From: Streptomyces sp. NBC_01451
GTDB taxonomy: Bacteria; Actinomycetota; Actinomycetes; Streptomycetales; Streptomycetaceae
Reading direction: 5' to 3'
Length of the DNA: 64,000 nt
NCBI RefSeq assembly: GCF_036227485.1
Contig: NZ_CP109479.1
Location: 1,116,001 to 1,180,000 of the forward strand
Below the pieces are notes generated by a model, which was not told where the DNA came from, ran no database searches, and saw only the letters and a list, made by a program, of their open reading frames with translations. A program made the translations under genes and the position numbers. Every line of letters starts with the position of its first letter. The stretch's first letter is position 1. This document shows, one piece after another, positions 38,014 through 45,901 of the stretch.

Positions 38014-39366
38014 GTGAACGCACTGCACGACGAGCCGGACGCCATCCATGACGTGCTCGGAATCGGATTCGGCCCGTCAAATCTGGCGCTGGCGATAGCC
38101 ATCGCGGAACACAACGCACAAGCCGCGCCCGAGGAGCGGATCCACGCCGAGTTCCTTGAGCGCCAGCCACGGTTCGGCTGGCACCGCGGGATGCTCATCG
38201 ACGACGCGACCATGCAGGTGTCCTTTCTCAAGGACCTGGTCACCATGCGCAACCCGACCAGCGACTTCAGCTTCCTGTGCTTCCTCCGGGACCGCGGCCG
38301 GCTGGTGGACTTCCTCAACGCGAAGACCCTCTTCCCGTTGCGGATCGAGTTCCACGAGTACTTCGAGTGGGCGGCTGCCCGCATCGCGGACCAGGTGACG
38401 TACGACACGGAAGTGGTCTCCGTGGAGCCCGTACTGACCGAGGACGGCGAGGTCCGCTGGTTCGACGTGGCCAGCCGCGTGCCGGGCGATCCGGGGCGTA
38501 CGGTGGTGCGCCGGGCCCGCAACATCTCGGTGGCCGTCGGTCTCGAACCGCACGTACCGCCGGGCACCGCGCTGTCGGACCGCATCTGGCACAACAGCGA
38601 ACTGGTCCCCCGCACCCGCGAGTTGACCGGCTCGGGTGCCTCGGTGGGCCGCATACTCGTGCTCGGCGCGGGTCAGAGCGGCGCCGAGGCGGTCGACTAC
38701 CTGCACCGCTCGTTCCCCGGCACCGAGGTCTGCGCGGTCTTCGCGAAGTACGGCTACACGCCCGCCGACGACAGCCCGTTCGCCAACCGGATCTTCGACC
38801 CGGAGGCGGTGGACGTCTACTTCCGGTCCCGGCCGGAGGTGAAGCAGTCCCTGCACGACTACCACCGCAGCACCAACTACTCGGTGGTCGACATGGACCT
38901 GATCGAGACGCTGTACGCCACCATGTACCGCGAGAAGGTCCAGGGCACCGAACGGCTGCGGATGCGCAACGTCTCCCGCATCCGGGACGTCGAGCAGCTG
39001 GAAGACCGGCTGGACGTCACCGTCGAGTATCTCCCCACCGGGGAGAGGGAGGTGCTCTCCTGCGACGTGCTCGTGCACGCCACCGGCTACCGCCCCCGGG
39101 ATCTCGACACCCTGCTGGGCAGAGCCGCGAAGCTCTGCCTCCGGGACGACAACGACGCCGTACGCGTCGGCCGCGACCACCGGGTCGAGGCGGTGCCGGA
39201 GGTCACCGCCGGCATCTACCTCCAGGGCGCCACCGAGCACACGCACGGTCTCACCTCGACGCTCCTGTCGACGACCGCCGTCCGGTCGGGCGAAATCCTC
39301 GACTCCCTGCTCGCCCGTCGCACGAGCGATGCCGTGGTCGGAGCTGGGCAACCGTCTGGAACTTAG
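38014..39366 (+). CDS. L-ornithine N5-monooxygenase
   Basis: A 450-residue flavin-dependent N-hydroxylating monooxygenase (SidA/PvdA/CchB type). FAD-binding GIGFGPSNLALA is at the N-terminus, the NADPH site GAGQSGAEAVDYL near residue 217, and the ATGY motif (HATGYRP) near residue 355. The GTG at 38014 is preferred over one at 37987 because AAGGGAAG precedes it by 5 nt. It makes N5-hydroxyornithine, the hydroxamate precursor for the NRPS and the formyltransferase. Its TAG stop lies inside the next iron box. Confidence 0.95.
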   Translation: MNALHDEPDAIHDVLGIGFGPSNLALAIAIAEHNAQAAPEERIHAEFLERQPRFGWHRGMLIDDATMQVSFLKDLVTMRNPTSDFSFLCFLRDRGRLVDFLNAKTLFPLRIEFHEYFEWAAARIADQVTYDTEVVSVEPVLTEDGEVRWFDVASRVPGDPGRTVVRRARNISVAVGLEPHVPPGTALSDRIWHNSELVPRTRELTGSGASVGRILVLGAGQSGAEAVDYLHRSFPGTEVCAVFAKYGYTPADDSPFANRIFDPEAVDVYFRSRPEVKQSLHDYHRSTNYSVVDMDLIETLYATMYREKVQGTERLRMRNVSRIRDVEQLEDRLDVTVEYLPTGEREVLSCDVLVHATGYRPRDLDTLLGRAAKLCLRDDNDAVRVGRDHRVEAVPEVTAGIYLQGATEHTHGLTSTLLSTTAVRSGEILDSLLARRTSDAVVGAGQPSGT

Positions 39367-39381
39367 AGTAGCCTCACCTAA
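39363..39381 (+). promoter_or_regulatory. iron box for the exporter/binding-protein operon
   Basis: TTAGAGTAGCCTCACCTAA matches the consensus at 16 of 19 positions. The site overlaps the stop codon of the monooxygenase gene and lies 86 nt before the first exporter subunit. Confidence 0.88.
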
Positions 39382-39388
39382 GTTTCAG

Positions 39389-39424
39389 GCCTGCCCGAGT
39401 GCACGCACACGCGCTCGGGCAGGC
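39389..39424 (+). other. 11-bp stem-loop in the exporter operon leader
   Basis: GCCTGCCCGAG (39389-39399) pairs perfectly with CTCGGGCAGGC (39414-39424) around a 14-nt loop. It stands after the iron box and before the start at 39467. It could terminate monooxygenase read-through or, if the promoter is at the iron box, fold in the operon's own leader. No T-run follows. Confidence 0.6.
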
Positions 39425-39466
39425 TCTGTCTGCTCCAACCGTCGTCCGATCCCAGAGGGGTTACGG

Positions 39467-41164
39467 GTGAGTAGTCCTTCACAGCTGTCGGGGCGGGACG
39501 TCCTGCGACAGGCGGTCAGAGGGCAGCGGCGTGACGTCGCCCTCGGCGCGCTCCTCGGCTCCGGCCACCAACTCGGCGAAGTCATGGTGCCGGTCGTGAT
39601 CGGTCTGGTCATCGACCGCGCCGTCACGGGCTCCGACACCGGCGCCCTGCTGAGCTGGCTCGCCGCCCTCGCCGCCGTCTACGTCTGCCTCGCGCTCAGC
39701 TGGCGCTTCGGCGCCTGGTCCGCCGACCGGGCCGCCGCCCGGGCCGAACACACCCTGCGCATCACCCTCGTACGCCGGGTCCTGGCCCCCGGGGGCGGCG
39801 CGGAGGAGGGCCGGCTCCCCGGCGCCCTCGCCAACATCGCCACCGAGGACGCCAAACGCGTGGGCGCCGTCAGCACGGCGGCCATGGCCGGAATCTCGTC
39901 ACTGGCGGGCCTCCTCGTCGGCGCGGTCGTCCTGCTGCGCATGTCCGTCACGCTCGGGCTGGTCGTACTGCTCGGCACACCCGTGCTGCTGTGGCTGGGC
40001 CATCTGCTGAGCAAGCCGCTGGAGTCGCGCAGCGAGGCCGAGCAGGAACAGGCCGCGCACGCCTCGGCCGTCGCCGCCGACCTGGTGGCCGGCCTGCGCA
40101 TCCTCAAGGGCATCGGCGGCGAGTCCACCGCGCTCGCCCGCTACCGCACCACCAGCCGCGACTCCCTGCGGGCCACCCTGAAAGCCGCCCGCGCTCAGGC
40201 CTTCCAGAGCGGCATGGTGCTCAGCCTCACCGGCTGTCTGATCGCCGCCGTCGCCCTGGTCGGCGGCCGGCTCGCCGCCCAAGGGGACATCAGCCTGGGC
40301 CAGTTGGTGTCGGCGGTCGGGCTCGCCGTCTTCCTCGTCGGCCCGCTGGAGACCCTCGCGTGGGTCAACGCCGAGCTCGCCCAGGGCCGGGCCTCGGCCA
40401 CCCGGATCGCGGAGGTACTGGCCGCCCCGCACAACGTCACCCCCGGCACGGCGACCCTGGCCCAGCCGGTGCGCGGCGCGGTCCGCCTGACCGGCGTCAG
40501 CCTCGGCGGCCTCAAGGGCCTCGACCTCGACATCGCGCCGGGTGAGCTGCTCGGCGTGGTCGCGACCGACCCGGCACACGCCACGGACCTGCTGCGCTGC
40601 CTGGCCCGGCAGTCCGACCCCGATGCGGGCACCGTCGAACTCGACGGCGTCCCGCTGCGGGACCTGGACCCGGCGGAGCTGCGCACCGCGCTGCTGGTCG
40701 CCGAGCACGACGCCGACCTCTTCGAGGGCACCGTCCGCGGCAACGTCACGGCAGCCGCGCCCGGCCACACCGACCCCGGGCAGGCGATGAGCGCGGCCGG
40801 TGTGGCCCAGGTCGCCCAGACCCTCCCGGACGGCGAGGACACGGCGGTCAGTGAGCGGGGCCGCTCGCTCTCCGGCGGACAGCGTCAACGCGTCGCGCTG
40901 GCAAGGGCGTTGGCAGCGGAACGGCCCGTCCTGGTGGTGCACGATCCGACCACCGCCGTCGACACGGTGACCGAGGCGGGCATCGCCACCGGCGTCCGGG
41001 AGATCCGCAAGGGCCGTACGACGGTGCTGGTGACCAACAGCCCGGCACTGCTGTCGGTCACCGACCGGGTCGTACTGCTGGAGGACGGGCGGGTCACCGA
41101 CACCGCATCGCACGCCGACCTGATCGACCGTCACGAGACCTACCGAGCGGCGGTGCTGGCATGA
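39467..41164 (+). CDS. heterodimeric ABC exporter subunit with degenerate ATP site
   Basis: A 565-residue fused membrane/ATPase half-transporter; the first 310 residues hold about six membrane segments, the rest the nucleotide-binding domain. The Walker A position (near residue 360) reads GVVATDPAHATDLL, without the GxxGxGKS/T loop. Walker B near 489 reads VVHDPTTAVD, with the usual Asp-Glu replaced by His-Asp. The signature LSGGQRQR near 467 is intact. It can therefore serve only as signature donor for the partner's site. GTG start with AGAGGGG upstream. Coelichelin-type clusters carry similar exporters, so siderophore export is the likely role. Confidence 0.88.
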   Translation: MSSPSQLSGRDVLRQAVRGQRRDVALGALLGSGHQLGEVMVPVVIGLVIDRAVTGSDTGALLSWLAALAAVYVCLALSWRFGAWSADRAAARAEHTLRITLVRRVLAPGGGAEEGRLPGALANIATEDAKRVGAVSTAAMAGISSLAGLLVGAVVLLRMSVTLGLVVLLGTPVLLWLGHLLSKPLESRSEAEQEQAAHASAVAADLVAGLRILKGIGGESTALARYRTTSRDSLRATLKAARAQAFQSGMVLSLTGCLIAAVALVGGRLAAQGDISLGQLVSAVGLAVFLVGPLETLAWVNAELAQGRASATRIAEVLAAPHNVTPGTATLAQPVRGAVRLTGVSLGGLKGLDLDIAPGELLGVVATDPAHATDLLRCLARQSDPDAGTVELDGVPLRDLDPAELRTALLVAEHDADLFEGTVRGNVTAAAPGHTDPGQAMSAAGVAQVAQTLPDGEDTAVSERGRSLSGGQRQRVALARALAAERPVLVVHDPTTAVDTVTEAGIATGVREIRKGRTTVLVTNSPALLSVTDRVVLLEDGRVTDTASHADLIDRHETYRAAVLA

Positions 41165-42990
41165 ACGGCCACGAACTTCCCGACAGCACAAGGGAGTTGC
41201 TGCCCACCGCGACACCCCGGCGCACCCGTGCCGCGGTCCGTGAACTGGTCCGCCCGCGCCGCCGGCTGGCCCTCGGCGCCTTCGCCGTGATGGTCGCAGC
41301 GACCGCTGTCGGCCTGCTCGTCCAGCCGCTGCTCGGCCGGATGGTGGACCTGGTCGCCGAGCACCGCCCGCCGGACGACCTCACCCTCCCTGCCGTCCTC
41401 CTGGTCCTGGTGGCCGTCGCGCAGGGCGCCGCCACCGCGCTCGGGCTGTCCCTGGTCTCCCGGCTCGGGGAGACCGTGCTGGCCCAGTTGCGCGAGCGGT
41501 TCGTCGAACGGGCGCTGCGGCTGCCCCTGGAACAGGTGGAGAAAGCCGGGTCCGGCGACCTCAACGCCCGTGTCACCAGGGATGTCTCGGTGGTCGGCGA
41601 GGCGGTGCGCAACGCGCTGCCCGAGCTGGCCCGCTCCCTGCTCGCCATCGTGCTGACCTTCGCCGCGATGGCCGTCCTGGACTGGCGTTTCCTGCTGGCC
41701 GCGCTGATCGCGGTGCCCATCCAGGCGGGGACCGCACGCTGGTACGTACGCAACGCCGTGCCGCTGTACGCCGAGCAGCGCATCGCCATGGGGGCCCAGC
41801 AGCAGCAGTTGCTGGACACCATCGCGGGCGCCGGCACCGTACGGGCGTTCCGGCTCGAAGAGCCGCACACCGAGTCCGTGACCCGGCGCTCGTCCGCCGC
41901 GGTCGCGCTGACGATGCGGGGCGTGCGGCTGGTGCTCGACTTCTACAACCGGCTGCACATCGCCGAGTACACCGGCCTGGCCGCGGTCCTGGTCACCGGG
42001 TTCCTCCTGGTGCGCGCCGACTCGGTGTCCATCGGTACGGCCACGGCCGCCGCGCTCTACTTCCACAGCCTCTTCGGCCCGGTCAACCAGGCCCTCGCGC
42101 TGCTCGACGACGCCCAGTCGGCGACGGCGGCACTGGCCCGGCTGGTCGGCGTCGCCGACGTCCCGGAGCCCGAGGCCACTCCCCCGGCGCCCACGGCACA
42201 GCACCGCGAGCCCGGCACGGTCACCGTGACCGGCGTCCACCACGAGTACCTGACCGGCCGTCCCGTCCTGCGGGACGTCCATCTCACGCTGGCCGCCGGG
42301 GAGCGGGTCGCGCTGGTCGGGTCGAGCGGCGCGGGCAAGACGACGCTCGCCAAGCTCATCGCGGGTGTGCACGAGCCGACCTCCGGCACGATTCGGCTGA
42401 CCGGCACCTCGACGTCGGCCGACAGCCTGGCGGTTGCCCTGGTCACCCAGGAGACGCACGTCTTCGCGGGCCCGCTCGCCGACGACCTGCGTCTCGCGCG
42501 CGCCGACGCGACGGACAAGGCCCTGCGTTCGGCGCTGACCGAAGTGGGCGCGCTGGACTGGGTGTCGGCGCTGCCCGAGGGCCTGGCCACCGTCGTCGGC
42601 GAGGGCGGGCACCGGCTCACCGCCGCCCAGGTGCAGCAACTCGCCCTGGCCCGGCTGGTGCTGGCGGATCCGCCGGTCGCCGTGCTGGACGAGGCGACGG
42701 CCGAGGCCGGCAGCACCGGCGCGCGGCTGCTGGAGAAGGCAGCCGACCGGGCGATCGAGAACCGCACCGCGCTCGTGGTCGCCCACCGTCTCACCCAGGC
42801 CGCCGACGCGGACCGGATCGTCGTCATGGACGGCGGCCGGATCGTGGAGAGCGGCACCCATGACGAGCTGTGCGCGGCGGCCGGCACCTACGCCCTGCTC
42901 TGGCAGGCGTGGTCCGGCACCCGTTCGCCGGCCGAGAAGCCCCCCACGCGTCCCAGCACCGATACAACCACCACCGTGAAGGACCACTGA
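41161..42990 (+). CDS. heterodimeric ABC exporter subunit with intact Walker motifs
   Basis: A 609-residue half-transporter partner, its ATG overlapping the previous stop (ATGA). Membrane domain to about residue 330, ATPase domain after. Walker A GSSGAGKTT lies near residue 386 and Walker B VAVLDEAT near 506, both complete, but the signature near 485 reads LTAAQVQQ instead of LSGGQ. Paired with the previous protein this gives one canonical composite ATP site and one that has lost all three motifs. The C-terminal tail (TRPSTDTTTTVKDH) is hydrophilic. It probably exports the apo-siderophore; uptake is less likely but not excluded. Confidence 0.88.
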   Translation: MNGHELPDSTRELLPTATPRRTRAAVRELVRPRRRLALGAFAVMVAATAVGLLVQPLLGRMVDLVAEHRPPDDLTLPAVLLVLVAVAQGAATALGLSLVSRLGETVLAQLRERFVERALRLPLEQVEKAGSGDLNARVTRDVSVVGEAVRNALPELARSLLAIVLTFAAMAVLDWRFLLAALIAVPIQAGTARWYVRNAVPLYAEQRIAMGAQQQQLLDTIAGAGTVRAFRLEEPHTESVTRRSSAAVALTMRGVRLVLDFYNRLHIAEYTGLAAVLVTGFLLVRADSVSIGTATAAALYFHSLFGPVNQALALLDDAQSATAALARLVGVADVPEPEATPPAPTAQHREPGTVTVTGVHHEYLTGRPVLRDVHLTLAAGERVALVGSSGAGKTTLAKLIAGVHEPTSGTIRLTGTSTSADSLAVALVTQETHVFAGPLADDLRLARADATDKALRSALTEVGALDWVSALPEGLATVVGEGGHRLTAAQVQQLALARLVLADPPVAVLDEATAEAGSTGARLLEKAADRAIENRTALVVAHRLTQAADADRIVVMDGGRIVESGTHDELCAAAGTYALLWQAWSGTRSPAEKPPTRPSTDTTTTVKDH

Positions 42991-44051
42991 TGCTCGGCTC
43001 TCCCAGAGGCACTCGGCTCGCCGCGGCGCTCACCTCCGTACTGCTCCTTTTCGGCACCGCCACCGCCTGCGGCTCCGACGACGACTCCGACACCGCGGGC
43101 ACAGCCGCCGAGGCGTCCGCCGACTCCGCCTTCCCGGTGACCCTTTCGCACAAGTACGGCAGCACCACGATCAAGTCGGAGCCGAAGCGGATCGTCACGG
43201 TCGGTCTGACCGACCAGGACGCCGTCCTCGCACTGGGCAAGGTGCCCGTCGGCACGACCGAGTGGCTGGGCGGCTACAAGGGCGCGATCGGCCCGTGGGC
43301 GGCGGACAAGCTGGGCAGCGCGGCGGCGCCGACCGTCCTCAAGGACACCGGCACCGGCCCGCAGACCGAGAAGATCGCCGCGCTCCGGCCGGACCTGATC
43401 CTCGCGGTCTACGGCGGTCTGACGAAGGCGCAGTACGACACGCTGTCGAAGTTCGCCCCGGTGGTGGCCCAGCCGAAGGAGTACAACGACTACGGCGTGC
43501 CGTGGCAGAACCAGACCGAGATCATCGGCAAGGCGCTCGGCCAGGAGGCCAAGGCGAAGGAGCTGGTCAATGGGGTGGAGGCCGACTTCAAGAAGGCGGC
43601 GGCCGAGCATCCCGAGTTCGCCGGCGCCAGCGGCCTGATGGCGACCCCGTACGAGGGCATCTTCGTCTACGGCAGCCAGGACCCTCGCTCGCGCGTCCTC
43701 ACGGACCTCGGTTTCAAGCTGCCCACCGACCTGGACAAGGTGATCGGCGACGAGTTCGGGGCCAACATCAGCAAGGAGCGCACCGATCTCCTCGACACGG
43801 ACGCGATCGTGTGGATCGTCTCCGACACCACCAAGGACAAGGCGACCCTGCGCAAGGACCCGCTGTACGCGGACCTGAAGGTGGCCAAGGAGGACCGTGA
43901 GGTCTTCGTCAAGGAGAGCAGCGACTACGGCAACTCGGTGTCGTTCGTGTCGGTGCTCAGCCTTCCGTACATGCTGGAGCGGCTGGTGCCGCAGCTGGCG
44001 GCGGCCGTCGACGGCAAGACGGCCACGAAGGTGACCGAGCCGAGCAGCTGA
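42990..44051 (+). CDS. ferric-siderophore-binding lipoprotein
   Basis: A 353-residue FepB/FhuD-like helical-backbone receptor. The signal ends in a lipobox-like TATAC (Cys27), followed by an acidic GSDDDSD linker. The mature domain opens KRIVTVGLTDQDAVLALG, the usual first strand of the family, and LRPDLILAVYGG marks the middle. The ATG shares a base with the exporter stop (TGATG), so it is coupled. It should capture the ferric siderophore for the FecCD importer encoded 8 kb away. A strong terminator follows. Confidence 0.92.
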   Translation: MLGSPRGTRLAAALTSVLLLFGTATACGSDDDSDTAGTAAEASADSAFPVTLSHKYGSTTIKSEPKRIVTVGLTDQDAVLALGKVPVGTTEWLGGYKGAIGPWAADKLGSAAAPTVLKDTGTGPQTEKIAALRPDLILAVYGGLTKAQYDTLSKFAPVVAQPKEYNDYGVPWQNQTEIIGKALGQEAKAKELVNGVEADFKKAAAEHPEFAGASGLMATPYEGIFVYGSQDPRSRVLTDLGFKLPTDLDKVIGDEFGANISKERTDLLDTDAIVWIVSDTTKDKATLRKDPLYADLKVAKEDREVFVKESSDYGNSVSFVSVLSLPYMLERLVPQLAAAVDGKTATKVTEPSS

Positions 44052-44066
44052 CTGTCCGTCATACAG

Positions 44067-44100
44067 CGGTGGCCCGGCCGGAGTTCCGGCCGGGCCACCG
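44067..44100. terminator. bidirectional terminator between convergent genes
   Basis: A 16-nt arm beginning CGGTGGCCCGG (44067-44082) is perfectly complementary to 44085-44100. It follows the lipoprotein stop by 15 nt and ends 17 nt before the stop of the convergent GH43 gene. Confidence 0.85.
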
Positions 44101-44117
44101 TCGTCTCCGCTACCGGC

Positions 44118-45623
44118 TCACGTGGTGGGCCTGATCTGCCACTGCTGGCAGTTGTTGCTCAGCCAGGTCCACTGACGTACGTCGGCGCCGTTCGCGGTGG
44201 AGCAGTCGGCGACGTCGGCGACCTTGCCGGTGGACTCGTTCACGATCCGGACGTAGTCGCCGGTGGCCGTGTAGACCAGCCTGAACTTCTGGCAGTTGTT
44301 GTTCAGCCAGGACCACTGACGCAGGTCGGTGCCGTCGGCCGTGGCGCAGTTCGCGGTGTCCATCACCTTGCCGGTGGCGACGTTGACCAGTCGGCTGGTG
44401 TCGTTGCCCTGGTCCTCGACGCGCCACTTCTGGTTGGTGCCGCCGTTGCAGGTCCACTGGAGGATGTTGGTGCCGTCGGCGGTGTTCCCGCCCTCCACGT
44501 CGAGGCACTTGCCGCTGTTGCGGTTCACCAGCGTGTACGCGGTCGGGGTCGCGGCGGTCTCGCCGGACGGGCCGGGCAGTGTGGTGCCGAGCGCGACCGG
44601 GGTGCCGAAGTTCGGCGTGCCGTCCGCGTTCCAGGTGAACTTCTGGGCGCGGGTGGTACGGCCGTTGCCGCAGCCGCCGGAGGCCGAGTCGTTGGCGTGG
44701 TAGACGATCCAGTTCTCGGTGCCGTCGGGCGAGGTGAAGAACCCGTTGTGGCCCGGCCCGTAGACCCCGGCGGCGTCGTTGCGCTGGAACACGGGCGTCT
44801 GCTTCTTCGTCCAGGACGATGCCAACAGGGGGTCGGTGCCGGTGAGTTCGAGCTGGCCGAGCTTGTAGTCGGCGGTCTGGCAGTAGCTCGCGGAGAAGGT
44901 GAGGAAGGTCCGGCCGTCGTGGTAGAGCGGCTCGGGTCCCTCGTTGACGGGTGCCCCGGAGGTCTCCCAGGCCAGCGTCGGCTGCGAGATGAGGCTGAAG
45001 GTGGAGCCGCTGACGGTGTACGGGTTGGTCATGGGCGCGATGACCAGGCTCTGCCTGCTGCCACCGATGGCGCCGCTGCCGACCAGGTAGAGCTTGTTGT
45101 TGTACGTCAGCACGGTGGCGTCGATGAGCCAGCCGCCCGGGTCGAGGTTGGAGCCGGTGAGCTGGTTCTTGAAGGTGTACGGGCCCATCGGGTCGGTACC
45201 GGCGCTCTCCACGACGTACGTCCGCTGCTGGTCGCAGCAGGCGGCCCCGCTCGGCGCGCCGGAGTAGTACAGGTACCAGTGGCCGTCGAAGAAGTGCAGC
45301 TCTGGCGCCCAGAAGTTGTTGTTGCGGGTCGAGGTGGTGTCACTCCAGACCTGCACGCTGGGAGCCGTCGCCAGGCCGGCCAGGGTCGGCGACTTGCGCA
45401 TGGTCAGGACGCCGGTGAAGGACGTGGTGACCAGGTAGTAGTTGCCGTTGTAGTACTCCAGCCAGGGGTCTGCGCCCTTCTGGGACTTGACCGGGTTCGT
45501 GTACGGACGCCCCTCGGCAGCGGCGGCGGGCTGAATGCCGACGACAGGTACGAGCAACGCCAGCAGCGCTGCCAGGAGGGTCAACCAGTGACGGGTACGG
45601 AACACAGACAGGTCCCTTCTCAT
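44118..45623 (-). CDS. secreted GH43 arabinanase/arabinofuranosidase with ricin-type lectin domain
   Basis: A 501-residue secreted enzyme. Residues 1-36 form a signal peptide ending in QPAAAA. The GH43 five-bladed propeller follows, with the catalytic base Asp52 in KGADPW and an acid Glu in NEGPEPLYHDG. The last 130 residues are a ricin B-type trefoil (CBM13) with three QxW-type repeats (NQKWRVED, CQKFRLVY, CQQWQIRP). It should cut arabinose side chains or arabinan in plant polysaccharide. The ATG at 45623 has no obvious ribosome site, but upstream in-frame codons would spoil the signal peptide. Exact specificity cannot be read. Confidence 0.88.
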   Translation of the reverse strand: MRRDLSVFRTRHWLTLLAALLALLVPVVGIQPAAAAEGRPYTNPVKSQKGADPWLEYYNGNYYLVTTSFTGVLTMRKSPTLAGLATAPSVQVWSDTTSTRNNNFWAPELHFFDGHWYLYYSGAPSGAACCDQQRTYVVESAGTDPMGPYTFKNQLTGSNLDPGGWLIDATVLTYNNKLYLVGSGAIGGSRQSLVIAPMTNPYTVSGSTFSLISQPTLAWETSGAPVNEGPEPLYHDGRTFLTFSASYCQTADYKLGQLELTGTDPLLASSWTKKQTPVFQRNDAAGVYGPGHNGFFTSPDGTENWIVYHANDSASGGCGNGRTTRAQKFTWNADGTPNFGTPVALGTTLPGPSGETAATPTAYTLVNRNSGKCLDVEGGNTADGTNILQWTCNGGTNQKWRVEDQGNDTSRLVNVATGKVMDTANCATADGTDLRQWSWLNNNCQKFRLVYTATGDYVRIVNESTGKVADVADCSTANGADVRQWTWLSNNCQQWQIRPTT

Positions 45624-45630
45624 GGTCACA

Positions 45631-45640
45631 TTGTTCGAAA
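45631..45640. promoter_or_regulatory. TTGTTCGAAA site, copy 1
   Basis: The decamer TTGTTCGAAA lies 7 nt upstream of the start of the leftward GH43 gene and recurs 136 nt away near the opposing promoter. The core TTCGAA is palindromic. A shared operator for a sugar-responsive repressor is inferred. Confidence 0.4.
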
Positions 45641-45669
45641 TTCCGGACCGTGTACGTAACTTCGACCAG

Positions 45670-45698
45670 AACTTAGGTACACAAGGTGCGCGCGTCAA
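45670..45698 (-). promoter_or_regulatory. candidate promoter of the leftward GH43 gene
   Basis: On the minus strand TTGACG (45698-45693), then 17 nt, then TAAGTT (45675-45670). Both boxes are good matches to the vegetative consensus, about 47 nt from the start codon. Confidence 0.5.
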
Positions 45699-45760
45699 CG
45701 TTTGTGACAGGTTCGGTTCCGGTTGACGTCCCCCGCGTAAAAACAAGTTGTCCGACCTGC

Positions 45761-45776
45761 CGAACGTTGTTCGAAA
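45761..45776. promoter_or_regulatory. TTGTTCGAAA site, copy 2, within CGAAC-GTT-GTTCG palindrome
   Basis: The second decamer (45767-45776) overlaps a perfect CGAAC/GTTCG inverted repeat with a 3-nt spacer (45761-45773). It ends 4 nt before a TTGACG that could be the -35 of the rightward GH43 gene. Confidence 0.4.
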
Positions 45777-45901
45777 ACTCTTGACGACCCAGGTCGCACC
45801 GATTGACACTCTCGCAACGCGCGGACACACAGACGAAATCTGATGTCTCCCGTTACACCCCCCCTACCGCCCCCCGTGTCCGAGCAGAGGAAGCCGAAAC
45901 G

